From an uncultured bacterium (GTDB taxonomy: Bacteria; Planctomycetota; UBA1135; GCA-002686595), in assembly GCA_902826945.1 (NCBI GenBank), contig CADEGS010000212.1:1-7783 (forward strand): DNA of 7,783 nt. Direction: 5' to 3'. This document shows, in pieces, positions 1 to 6,021 of this stretch. The stretch's first letter is position 1. The number at the start of each line of letters is the position of its first letter. The notes below the pieces were generated by a model that worked only from the letters and a program-made list of their open reading frames with translations, did no database searches and was not told the origin of the DNA. The position numbers and the translations under genes are program-made.

Positions 1-207
1 GAACATCTCCTTCTCGACGATGTCGGTGACCTCGCCGACGGAGCGCACGAAGAGCGCCTGCTCCTCGAGCAGGACGGGGCGGATCTCGCGGAAGCCGCGC
101 AGGCGCGCCAGGCGCGCGGCGGTGTCCTCGAGCAGGCGCCAGCGGGGCACCTCCTCGGGCAAGACGTCGCGCATGCCGCGCGGCGAGCGATGCAGCGCTC
201 GTTCCAT
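1..207 (-). CDS. hisS: Histidyl-tRNA synthetase, N-terminal part (cut by window edge)
   Basis: Class II aminoacyl-tRNA synthetase that charges tRNA-His with histidine in the cytoplasm. Only the first 69 codons are present; the gene runs off the left edge. The visible protein matches the HisRS N-terminus: RGMRDVLPEE at about residues 10-19 corresponds to the family's RGTRDILPEE opening, then REIRPVLLEEQALFVRSVGE and VTDIVEKEMF at the edge correspond to the conserved stretch around class II motif 1 (IRTP..E...LF.RSVGE.TDIV.KEM). The ATG at 207-205 gives the sequence MERALHRSPRGMRD, the usual length before the RGxRD motif; an in-frame ATG at 174-172 would remove the arginine and glycine before it and is less likely. 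No convincing Shine-Dalgarno is seen upstream. It is divergent from the lipoprotein gene at 391, so its promoter must lie in 208-390, but I could not identify a clear one on this strand. The catalytic domain is not visible. Confidence 0.93.
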   Translation of the reverse strand, partial: MERALHRSPRGMRDVLPEEVPRWRLLEDTAARLARLRGFREIRPVLLEEQALFVRSVGEVTDIVEKEMF

Positions 208-295
208 GCGATCGCGGGACCGCCGGGGGTCGGCTCGGTCGCGCCCGGGCGCCCTCTGCCCCGGATCGCGCGCCCGGGGCCGCAACCGCCGTTCG

Positions 296-324
296 TTGAC
301 CCCCTAGGTACCTGAACCTAGACT
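296..324 (+). promoter_or_regulatory. Sigma70-like promoter for the lipoprotein gene
   Basis: TTGACC at 296-301 and TAGACT at 319-324 are separated by exactly 17 bases, the optimal spacing for a housekeeping sigma factor. TTGACC matches the -35 consensus at 5 of 6 positions and TAGACT matches TATAAT at 4 of 6. A transcript would start near 331 and leave a leader of about 60 bases before the ATG at 391. In a region this GC-rich the AT content here stands out. The motifs are seen directly; promoter activity is inferred. Confidence 0.55.
304..321. repeat. Inverted repeat inside the promoter spacer (possible operator)
   Basis: CTAGGT at 304-309 and ACCTAG at 316-321 form a perfect 6-base inverted repeat with a 6-base centre. 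The inner AGGTACCT at 306-313 is itself an 8-base palindrome. The element lies between the -35 and -10 hexamers and runs into the -10, where a repressor would block RNA polymerase. No regulator is encoded nearby, so the operator role is only a guess from position and symmetry. Confidence 0.35.
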
Positions 325-390
325 CTCGCGCAATCGCGGAGCCCGTGCCGGGCCCGCGCGCGCCCCCGCCACCCGCGCGGATCCCCTGCC

Positions 391-936
391 ATGACGAAGC
401 CCTCCTCCCGCACGCTCGCCGCCCTGTGCCTGGGCGCGGCGCTGGTCGCCCCCGGCTGCCGCTCGAGCACGAACCCGGCGCTGGACCACTGGAACATCGG
501 GTCCGTGGCCCCGCGCGCCGAGCGGCACTTCCTGGGCTACCGCTCGGACCTCGACGGCAGGTACCGCGACTTCCACGTGCGCCAGCGCCAGGACGTCAAC
601 CTGACCCTGCGGCGCCACTTCCTGAACAACAACCCCGAGAACCCCTTCGAAGCGCCCGACGAGGCCTACCTCGCCGGCGGCCGTCCGCCGCACAGCGTGC
701 TGCCGAACCCGCTGAACTACTTCCACCTCGAGGCGGTCGTCGTCGGGCTGATCACGCTGGGCGTGTGGGACGTCTTCCTGCCGATCCCGATCTTCTCGAT
801 CGTCGCGAGCCTGCAGGACGGCGGCGGCGAGGAGTTCACGCAGGGGCTGAAGGAGCCCTTCCGCACCGGCAGCTTCGGCGGACAGCTCGAGCGCAAGCCC
901 CCGCGCGTGAGCGAGTTCCGCGTGCGGAACCGCTAG
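391..936 (+). CDS. Putative lipoprotein of unknown function
   Basis: A 181-residue protein I do not recognise. Residues 1-22 look like a lipoprotein signal: a short basic N-terminus (K3, R7), a hydrophobic core from about L9 to V19, then APG before Cys23. The residue at -3 is Ala rather than the usual Leu, so the lipobox is imperfect. The mature part is rich in Arg, Asn and aromatic residues (for example GYRSDLDGRYRDFHVRQRQ at 49-67 and LNNNPENPF at 78-86). A long hydrophobic stretch at about 113-141 (AVVVGLITLGVWDVFLPIPIF) is Pro-interrupted and could be a membrane-embedded or helical-hairpin segment. The C-terminus is polar and basic. The ATG at 391 was chosen because the signal peptide starts there; no clear Shine-Dalgarno precedes it. 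A good promoter lies about 65 bases upstream. The gene stands alone between divergent hisS and convergent miaA, and its stop overlaps the miaA stop. Envelope location is inferred; function is unknown. Confidence 0.8.
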   Translation: MTKPSSRTLAALCLGAALVAPGCRSSTNPALDHWNIGSVAPRAERHFLGYRSDLDGRYRDFHVRQRQDVNLTLRRHFLNNNPENPFEAPDEAYLAGGRPPHSVLPNPLNYFHLEAVVVGLITLGVWDVFLPIPIFSIVASLQDGGGEEFTQGLKEPFRTGSFGGQLERKPPRVSEFRVRNR

Positions 937-1874
937 CGCGCGGCGCTCCAGCCGAGCGCTGCGCCCAGCCGCTCCCAGTCCGCGCGCTCCGCGCGCGCCT
1001 CCTCGGGCGCGATCCAGACGGTCTCCGCGAAGCGGCGGAACCACGTGCGCTGGCGGCGCGCGAGCTGGCGCGTGCGGCGCGCGATGCGCTCCTCCGCCTC
1101 GGCGCGGCCGAGCGCGCCGTCGAAGAGCCCCAGCGCCTCGGCGTAGCCGAGCGCCTGCGACGCGGTGGGCCCGAAGCCCGGCCCGCTGCGGACCGCGGCC
1201 GCCTCCTCGGCCCAGCCCTGGTCGAGCATGGCGCGCGTGCGGGCGCGGATGCGCGCGTCGAGCGCCGCCGGCGGGCAGTCGATCCCGAGCAGGCAGGCGC
1301 GCGTGCGCGGCGGCTCGCGCCACTGGACCTGGAGCGCGCTGATCGGGCGCTCCGCCTGGCTCCACACCTCGAGCGCGCGCACGACGCGCTTCTCGTCGTG
1401 CGGGTGGATCGCCTGCGCCGCGCGCGGGTCCACGCGCGCGAGCTCCGCGTGCAGCGCCTGCGCGCCCTCGCGCTGGGCGCGCGCGCGCAGCGCGGCGCGC
1501 AGCGCAGGATCGGGCGGCGGGCCGCCGAAGACGCCGCGCAGGAGCGCCTGCAGGTACAGCCCGCTGCCGCCCACGGCGAGCGCGCGCACTCCGCGGCGCG
1601 CGCAGTCCTCTGCGGCGGCGGCGAAGTCGGCCAGGTAGCGCGCCAGGTCGTAGCGCTCGCTCGGCTCGACCAGGTCGAGCAGGTGGTGGCGCACGCGCGC
1701 GCGCTCCGCCGCTCCCGGCTTGGCCGTGCCCACGTCCATGCCCCGGTAGACCTGCATCGAGTCCAGCGAGAGGATCTCGGCGCCGAAGCGCTCGGCCAGC
1801 TCGAGCGCGAGCTCGCTCTTGCCGGCCGCCGTGGGGCCGATCAGGCAGGCGAGCGCCGGTGCGGGGGGCGGCAT
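933..1874 (-). CDS. miaA: tRNA dimethylallyltransferase
   Basis: Transfers a dimethylallyl group from DMAPP to N6 of A37 in tRNAs that read codons starting with U, stabilising codon-anticodon pairing. The 313-residue product has the family's usual length (E. coli about 316). It shows the P-loop GPTAAGKS at 13-20, the signature DSMQVYRGMDVGTAKP at 38-53 with Asp38 as the likely general base, GGSGLYLQALLRG at 102-114 (family GGTGLY..AL..G), and the tRNA-contacting HPHDEKRVVRALEVW segment. The C-terminal part has the usual RRTRQLARRQRTWFRR region. The ATG at 1874-1872 puts the P-loop at the normal distance from the N-terminus; an upstream in-frame ATG near 1952 would add a low-complexity Ala/Arg-rich tail and run into the region before the divergent gene. 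In many bacteria miaA directly follows mutL; here it is the next minus-strand gene after mutL but is separated from it by an opposite-strand gene. A TACACT hexamer 10 bases before the ATG may be its -10 box. Confidence 0.96.
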   Translation of the reverse strand: MPPPAPALACLIGPTAAGKSELALELAERFGAEILSLDSMQVYRGMDVGTAKPGAAERARVRHHLLDLVEPSERYDLARYLADFAAAAEDCARRGVRALAVGGSGLYLQALLRGVFGGPPPDPALRAALRARAQREGAQALHAELARVDPRAAQAIHPHDEKRVVRALEVWSQAERPISALQVQWREPPRTRACLLGIDCPPAALDARIRARTRAMLDQGWAEEAAAVRSGPGFGPTASQALGYAEALGLFDGALGRAEAEERIARRTRQLARRQRTWFRRFAETVWIAPEEARAERADWERLGAALGWSAAR

Positions 1875-1884
1875 GCGGGGGTCG

Positions 1885-1890
1885 AGTGTA
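1885..1890 (-). promoter_or_regulatory. -10-like TACACT before miaA
   Basis: TACACT is read on the minus strand 10 bases before the miaA ATG and fits the TANNNT pattern seen before other starts in this window. No Shine-Dalgarno is visible between it and the ATG, and no clear -35 lies upstream. If real, the mRNA would have almost no leader. This rests on a short motif only. Confidence 0.3.
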
Positions 1891-1906
1891 CGCGGCGCTC
1901 GCCGCG
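1891..1906. repeat. Perfect 7-base inverted repeat between divergent genes
   Basis: CGCGGCG-CT-CGCCGCG is a perfect 7+7 base inverted repeat. It sits in the 103-base gap between the divergent miaA (start 1874) and the exported-protein gene (start 1978), immediately upstream of the TACACT box of miaA. It could be a protein-binding site or a small cruciform or hairpin. In DNA this rich in G and C such repeats also arise by chance, so function is uncertain. Confidence 0.3.
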
Positions 1907-1965
1907 CGCCCGCCCCTCCCCCACGCGCCGGCGCGGCCCGGGTGGAAGCCACCGCCCCGCCCGCC

Positions 1966-1971
1966 TACCTT
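1966..1971 (+). promoter_or_regulatory. -10-like TACCTT before the exported-protein gene
   Basis: TACCTT ends 6 bases before the GTG at 1978, the spacing expected between a -10 box and a start codon in a leaderless transcript. A weak -35 candidate, TGGAAG at 1943-1948, lies 17 bases upstream (3 of 6 matches to TTGACA). GGTGG at 1972-1976 resembles a ribosome site but lies only one base from the start codon, too close to act as one. Confidence 0.35.
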
Positions 1972-1977
1972 GGTGGC

Positions 1978-2925
1978 GTGCAGGCTCTGCTCCTCCGCCT
2001 CCTCCTCCCCGCCGGCGGGCTCGTGCTCGCCGCCGCCGCGGCTCCCGCGCGCGCTCTCCGGCAGGAGGCGGCGCCGGCGCCCGGCCCGCAGAGCGCCGCG
2101 CTGGAGCGCGCCGGCGAGCCCGCGCGCGCGGCCTGGCAGCACCTGCTCGCGAGCGCGCGGCGGGCCAGCGGCACGCCGATCGAGTCCTTCCGGCTGAGCG
2201 CCGACGTGCGCGCGCGCGGCGGCGTGCACAGCAACGACTTCCGCGTCGAGTACCGCTTCCTCGCGCCCTCCTACATCCGCTTCGCGCTGCCCAACGACAA
2301 GGGCACCGCCAAGCGCGAGACGGGCCGCGGCCCGGGCGAGGGCCAGCGCGCCTACTGGCTGCGCGAGGGCGACGACGTGCACGCGCTCGAGGGGCGCGGC
2401 AGCACGGAGGACCGGCGCCTCGTGGACGAGATGCTGGTCGTCGCGCGCAACTTCCTCGCCTTCTCCGACCTCACGCGGCTGGCGCTCACCACGCTCGAGG
2501 CGCTCGACGCCGCGCCGCCCGACCTGCCGGCCTCGTGGAAGCGCAAGCCGTGGTGGCGCAAGCTCGTCTGGCTGCGCGTCGAGAGCCCGGACTTCGCGCT
2601 CTTGCACCCCGACCGCCGGCTGGAGGCGCCCGGCCCGCAGTCCTACGCGGCCGAGCTCGGCCTCGACCCCGAGGACGGCCTGCCGCGCGTCGCCGTGGTG
2701 CGCGGCGTGCCCGGGCCCGAGGGCTGGAAGCCGCCCTCGCCGCTGTGCTTCCGGCTCGATCGCTACCAGCTGCACGACGGCGCGCTGGTGCCCTTTGCGA
2801 TCCAGGTGCACGCGCTGGTCGAGACGCCCGAGGGCCCGCGCTTCGCCGAGGATCCGGCGCAGGACATCGCGCTGCTCGAGGTGTCGCTGCGGCCTGGCCT
2901 CCAGCCCGCGGACTTCCTGCCGTAG
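1978..2925 (+). CDS. Exported protein, possible LolA-like (lipoprotein-carrier) fold
   Basis: A 315-residue protein predicted to be secreted. Residues 1-26 form a Sec signal peptide: a Leu-rich core from A3 to A22 and a likely cleavage after ARA at 24-26; there is no Cys there, so it is not a lipoprotein. A helical segment (about 41-63) is followed by alternating polar and hydrophobic strands, for example SFRLSADVRAR at 69-79 and NDFRVEYRFLAPSYIRFAL at 85-103, then YWLREGDDVHALEG. The C-terminal region has another strand series ending in LRPGLQPADFLP. This half-barrel-like order and ending resemble LolA-type outer-membrane lipoprotein-sorting proteins and related DUFs, but no diagnostic motif settles it. 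The GTG at 1978 places the signal peptide at the N-terminus; an in-frame GTG at 1942 would add 12 residues before it and is less likely. It diverges from miaA and converges on mutL with a 22-base gap holding a hairpin. A role in envelope biogenesis is inferred; the exact function is unknown. Confidence 0.75.
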   Translation: MQALLLRLLLPAGGLVLAAAAAPARALRQEAAPAPGPQSAALERAGEPARAAWQHLLASARRASGTPIESFRLSADVRARGGVHSNDFRVEYRFLAPSYIRFALPNDKGTAKRETGRGPGEGQRAYWLREGDDVHALEGRGSTEDRRLVDEMLVVARNFLAFSDLTRLALTTLEALDAAPPDLPASWKRKPWWRKLVWLRVESPDFALLHPDRRLEAPGPQSYAAELGLDPEDGLPRVAVVRGVPGPEGWKPPSPLCFRLDRYQLHDGALVPFAIQVHALVETPEGPRFAEDPAQDIALLEVSLRPGLQPADFLP

Positions 2926-2934
2926 GGCCGCGGG

Positions 2935-2958
2935 GCCGCCGCACTGGTCAGCGGCGGC
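2935..2958. terminator. GC hairpin between convergent genes, spanning the mutL stop
   Basis: GCCGCCGC at 2935-2942 and GCGGCGGC at 2951-2958 form a perfect 8-base all-GC stem around the 8-base loop ACTGGTCA. It lies in the 22-base gap between the plus-strand gene ending at 2925 and mutL ending at 2948, and the mutL stop codon (2950-2948) falls in the loop. Position and symmetry suggest a shared bidirectional terminator or 3'-end stabiliser. There is no T-run on either side, so it is not a classical intrinsic terminator. Confidence 0.45.
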
Positions 2959-4804
2959 AGAAGGCCTTCTCGAGGTCCGACAGCGTGAAGCGCACGCGCG
3001 TCGGGCGGCCGTGCGGGCAGGTCTGGTCGCTCCGGAGCAGCGCGGCGCGCTCGAGCAGCGCGCGCATCTCGTCCTGCGTGAGCGCGTCGCCGGCCATGAC
3101 CGACGAGCGGCAGGCGCGGCTGTGCAGCACGTGCTCGAAGAGCTCCTCGGCGGCGGGCAGGGCGCGCTCGGCCTGCAGAACGTCGAGCACGCCGCGCACG
3201 AGCTCCTCGGGATCGGCGCTCGCGAGCAGCGCCGGGACGCCGTGCACGGCGAGCGTCGTGGCGCCGAAGGCCGCCAGCTCGAGGCCGCGCTCGGCCAGGG
3301 CGCCCTGGTGCTCGGCCAGGAGCGCGGCCTCGGCGCGCGAGAGCTCGACCAGGGCCGGCACCAGCAGACGCTGCACCTCGACGCGCCGCTCGCGCGCCTG
3401 CGCCAGGAGCGCCTCGTAGGTGACGCGCTCGTGCAGCGCGTGCTGGTCCACGATCTCGAAGCCGTCGGGGAGCGCGCGCAGCACGTAGGTGCGCCCGACC
3501 TGGAGGAACGGGCCCGCGAGCGCGTCGCGCGCCTCCCAGCCCGAGTCGGCGGCGGGAGCCGTCGCGCGCGCGGCGGCGCCCTCGGCGCCCTCCTCGAGCC
3601 GCGCGCGCGTCCCCGGCGCGGGGCGCAAGACGTCGCGCGCGTCGAAGGCCGGCCCGGGGAGCTCGCGCACCGAGAGCTCGCCGCGCGGCGGGCGCGTCCC
3701 CGCGAGCGGACCCGGGTCGGGCAGGCGCGGCGCCTCGCGCTCCAGGCGCCGCTCGGCGGTGCGCAGCAGGCGCTCGCCGGGCGTGGCCAGGTCGCTCCCG
3801 AGCGCGGCCTCGCGCAGCCGCGCGGCCAGGAAGCCGAACAGCGGCCGCTCGTCGCGGAAGCGCACCTCGGACTTCGTCGGGTGCACGTTCACGTCGACGC
3901 GCGCGGGGTCCATCGACAGGCTCAGGAAGGCGGTCGGCTGGCGGCCGTCGGGGATCAGCCCGCGCGTGGCCTGCTTCAGGCAGCGCACGAGCAGCTTGTC
4001 GCGCAGCGGGCGGCCGTTCAGGAACCACATCTGGCGGCTGGTGTCGCCGCGCGCGAAGCGCGGCGGCGCGAGCCAGCCGGAGAGCTCCGTGGCGCCGTCG
4101 CGCGCGGCGACCGCGACCAGCGCGTCGGCCAGCTCGGCGCCGAACAGGCGCCGCACGCGCGCGCGCACGTCCATCGCGGCCTCGACGTCGAAGACGCGCC
4201 GGCCGTCGTGCGTGACGACGAAGCCGACGCCCTGGTGCGCGAGCGCCAGCCGCTGCAAGACGTCGAGCGCGCGGCCGAGCTCGGTCGAGGCGCGCTTCAG
4301 GAAGCGCCGCCGCGCGGGCACGTTGTAGAAGAGGTCGCGCACCTCGACCGTCGTGCCGAGCGGCGCGCCGGCCTCGCGCACCGCGGAGACGCTCCCGCCG
4401 TGGTTCTCGACCTCGTGCCCGGCCGCCGCGCCGCGCGGGCGCGAGACGATGCGCGCGCGCGCCACCGACCCGATCGAGGCCAGCGCCTCGCCGCGGAAGC
4501 CGAGGCTCGCGATGTGCTCCAGGTCGCTCGCGTCGCGCAGCTTGCTCGTGGCGTGCGGCGCGAAGGCCAGGGCCAGGTCCTCGGGACCCATGCCCGCGCC
4601 GTCGTCCACGACGCGCACGAGCGTGGCGCCGCCCTCCTCGAGGTCCACGCGCAGCTCGCGCGCGCCCGCGTCGAGCGCGTTCTCGACCAGCTCCTTCACG
4701 ACCGAGGCCGGGCGCTCGACCACCTCGCCCGCCGCGATCTGGTTCCTGACGTGCTCGGGGAGCTCGGCGATGCGGCCCGCGGCCCCGGTCCCGAAAGCGC
4801 TCAT
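2948..4804 (-). CDS. mutL: DNA mismatch repair protein MutL with endonuclease motif
   Basis: ATPase that couples MutS mismatch recognition to strand removal. The 618-residue protein has the N-terminal GHKL ATPase domain: QIAAGEVVERP at 22-32, KELVENALDAG at 37-47 (Glu41 is the catalytic base and Asn42 binds Mg), DDGAGM at 67-72, and GFRGEAL at 102-108 of the ATP lid. A transducer domain follows with FYNVPARRRFLK and VDVNVHPTKSEVRF. A Pro/Arg/Ala-rich linker spans roughly 335-430. The C-terminal dimerisation domain carries DQHALHERVTYE at about 453-464, matching DQHA(X)2E(X)4E, plus ACR at about 564-566 and CPHGRP at about 596-601. These make up the metal-binding endonuclease site of MutL proteins from bacteria that lack MutH. 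The ATG at 4804-4802 starts about 10 residues before the usual RIAELP opening; the open frame continues upstream without family similarity. It follows holA after 57 bases, and a TAGAAT box 7 bases before the ATG suggests its own promoter. No Shine-Dalgarno is visible. Confidence 0.97.
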   Translation of the reverse strand: MSAFGTGAAGRIAELPEHVRNQIAAGEVVERPASVVKELVENALDAGARELRVDLEEGGATLVRVVDDGAGMGPEDLALAFAPHATSKLRDASDLEHIASLGFRGEALASIGSVARARIVSRPRGAAAGHEVENHGGSVSAVREAGAPLGTTVEVRDLFYNVPARRRFLKRASTELGRALDVLQRLALAHQGVGFVVTHDGRRVFDVEAAMDVRARVRRLFGAELADALVAVAARDGATELSGWLAPPRFARGDTSRQMWFLNGRPLRDKLLVRCLKQATRGLIPDGRQPTAFLSLSMDPARVDVNVHPTKSEVRFRDERPLFGFLAARLREAALGSDLATPGERLLRTAERRLEREAPRLPDPGPLAGTRPPRGELSVRELPGPAFDARDVLRPAPGTRARLEEGAEGAAARATAPAADSGWEARDALAGPFLQVGRTYVLRALPDGFEIVDQHALHERVTYEALLAQARERRVEVQRLLVPALVELSRAEAALLAEHQGALAERGLELAAFGATTLAVHGVPALLASADPEELVRGVLDVLQAERALPAAEELFEHVLHSRACRSSVMAGDALTQDEMRALLERAALLRSDQTCPHGRPTRVRFTLSDLEKAFCRR

Positions 4805-4811
4805 CAGCCGG

Positions 4812-4817
4812 ATTCTA
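4812..4817 (-). promoter_or_regulatory. -10-like TAGAAT directly before mutL
   Basis: TAGAAT (5 of 6 matches to TATAAT) is read on the minus strand with 7 bases (CCGGCTG) between it and the mutL ATG. It falls in the 57-base gap after holA, one of the few spots in this region with consecutive A/T bases. A transcript would start at or within a base or two of the A of the ATG, that is, be leaderless. No good -35 hexamer is seen at 16-18 bases. Confidence 0.45.
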
Positions 4818-4860
4818 GGGAGCGCCGCGCGCCCTCCGCGAGCCCGCAGGCGCGCGTCGC

Positions 4861-6021
4861 TCAGCCCCGGCCGCGCACGGGGCGCGCGCCGCCGCGCGCG
4901 GGGGCGGCCTCGTCCAGGCGCCAGGCGAGCGCCAGGCAGGCGAAGTCGTTCTCGTCCACGCCCGCGCCCGATTTGGCGCGGCGCTCGAGGTCGCCCAGGT
5001 CCTCCAGCATGCGCCGCCAGGCGTCCGCGCCGCGGCGCCCCGCGCGCGCCAGCGCCGCCTGCACCGCCTGCGGCGGCCCCGCGGCGCCGGCGGCGCGCGC
5101 CGCCGCCTCGGGGCTCTCGCCCGCGTCGAGCGCGCCGCGCAGCGCCAGGCCCTGGCGCACGTTGCGCTGCAGCGAGGAGACGAGCATCGCGGCCAGCGCC
5201 ACGCCGTCGAGCAGGCGCCGGCCGGCCTTCTCCTGGAAGCCGCCGCGGAAGAGCGCCTCGACGCCGAACAGCCCGCGCGCGAGGTCGCCCGCCACGATCG
5301 GCTCCGCCACCGCCCAGGGCGTGGTGGCGGCCTCCCACGGCACCGCCTCGCGCAGCCCCTCGGCGCCGGCGGCCGCCAGGCGCGCGATGCGATCGTCGAG
5401 CGCGAACAGGTCGTTGCCCGTCGCGGCGCACACGTAGACCGCGCGCGCCGCGTCGATGCGCACGCCCTTCTCACGCGCGCGCGCGACGAACCAGCGCACG
5501 AGCTCGACCTGCGTCGGGTCGGGGCTCCACGGCGGCGGGCTGTCGTACAGCCGGCGCAGCTCGAGCGTGCGGCCGCCGGCCGCCGCCAGCGCCTTCGCGA
5601 GCGCGTGGTCGGCGCGCAGCCCGGGCGCGCTCACGACCAGCGTGCCGGGGTCCTCCGGCGCGGCCAGGAACGCGCACAGCGCACGCGTCAGCGGGCTCTG
5701 CTCGCTGCCGGCCTTCTTCAGGTGCTCCTCGGGCGAGCGCACGACGACCAGCCGCCGCGCCGCGAACAGCCCGCCGCCCGCGACGTCGTCGATCAGCGCC
5801 GCGAGCGAGAACTCGGCGTTCTCCTTGCCCGCGTCGTGGCTGGAGAGCTCGTAGCCCGCGGCGCGCGCGCGCTCGCGCACGAGCTCGATCGCGCGCTCGT
5901 GGAAGTAGCGCTCGTCGCCGCGCAGCAGGAAGCCGCGCGCGAGGGTGCCGCGCGCCAGCTCGCGCTCGAGGTCGCCGAGCTCGCTGGTCGGGTCGGCGGC
6001 GCGCTTCGAGCGAGCGGCCAT
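4861..6021 (-). CDS. holA: DNA polymerase III delta subunit (clamp loader)
   Basis: The delta subunit opens the beta sliding clamp within the gamma/tau complex that loads it on primed DNA. The 386-residue product is somewhat longer than the E. coli protein (about 340). It shows the family pattern rather than a catalytic motif: FLLRGDERYFHERAIELV at 31-48 (family YLLYGEE.YLIEEAL), GGLFAARRLVVVRSPE at 83-98, the GTLVVSAPG strand at 126-134, and GNDLFALDDRIARL at 202-215, the conserved domain II segment (GNDL..L.NELEKL). The remainder is the helical C-terminal oligomerisation domain, ending in a Gly/Arg-rich tail. Delta normally has no functional P-loop, and none is seen. The first 13 or so residues are a basic, low-complexity extension. 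The ATG overlaps the ubiA stop by one base (TGATG), so translation is probably coupled; a GGGAG lies about 11 bases upstream. The link with the quinone genes looks positional rather than functional. Confidence 0.93.
   Translation of the reverse strand: MAARSKRAADPTSELGDLERELARGTLARGFLLRGDERYFHERAIELVRERARAAGYELSSHDAGKENAEFSLAALIDDVAGGGLFAARRLVVVRSPEEHLKKAGSEQSPLTRALCAFLAAPEDPGTLVVSAPGLRADHALAKALAAAGGRTLELRRLYDSPPPWSPDPTQVELVRWFVARAREKGVRIDAARAVYVCAATGNDLFALDDRIARLAAAGAEGLREAVPWEAATTPWAVAEPIVAGDLARGLFGVEALFRGGFQEKAGRRLLDGVALAAMLVSSLQRNVRQGLALRGALDAGESPEAAARAAGAAGPPQAVQAALARAGRRGADAWRRMLEDLGDLERRAKSGAGVDENDFACLALAWRLDEAAPARGGARPVRGRG

Noticed and set aside
20..307. A 95-codon plus-strand open frame at the left edge
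   Set aside because: Antisense to hisS, Arg/Ser-rich, no recognisable motif.
1875..1952. Longer miaA starting at the in-frame ATG near 1952
   Set aside because: The extra 26 residues are Ala/Arg/Pro-rich, lie before the normal P-loop position and would fill the divergent promoter region.
1942..1977. Alternative GTG start at 1942 for the exported-protein gene
   Set aside because: It would put 12 polar residues before the signal peptide and place the start upstream of the TACCTT box.
304..2811. An 835-codon minus-strand open frame overlapping miaA
   Set aside because: It is a different frame from miaA, is low in complexity and has no family motifs; it is a GC-driven shadow.
345..3419. A plus-strand open frame of about 1000 codons spanning several genes
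   Set aside because: Low-complexity Arg/Ala/Pro translation antisense to miaA and out of frame with both plus-strand genes. Long empty frames are expected at this GC content.
4805..5431. MutL or a fusion protein extended upstream in the mutL frame
   Set aside because: The upstream part is antisense-like low complexity in another frame of holA; MutL similarity starts just after the ATG at 4804.
2795..5437. An 880-codon plus-strand open frame opposite mutL
   Set aside because: Antisense to a complete, motif-rich mutL; no domain-like sequence.
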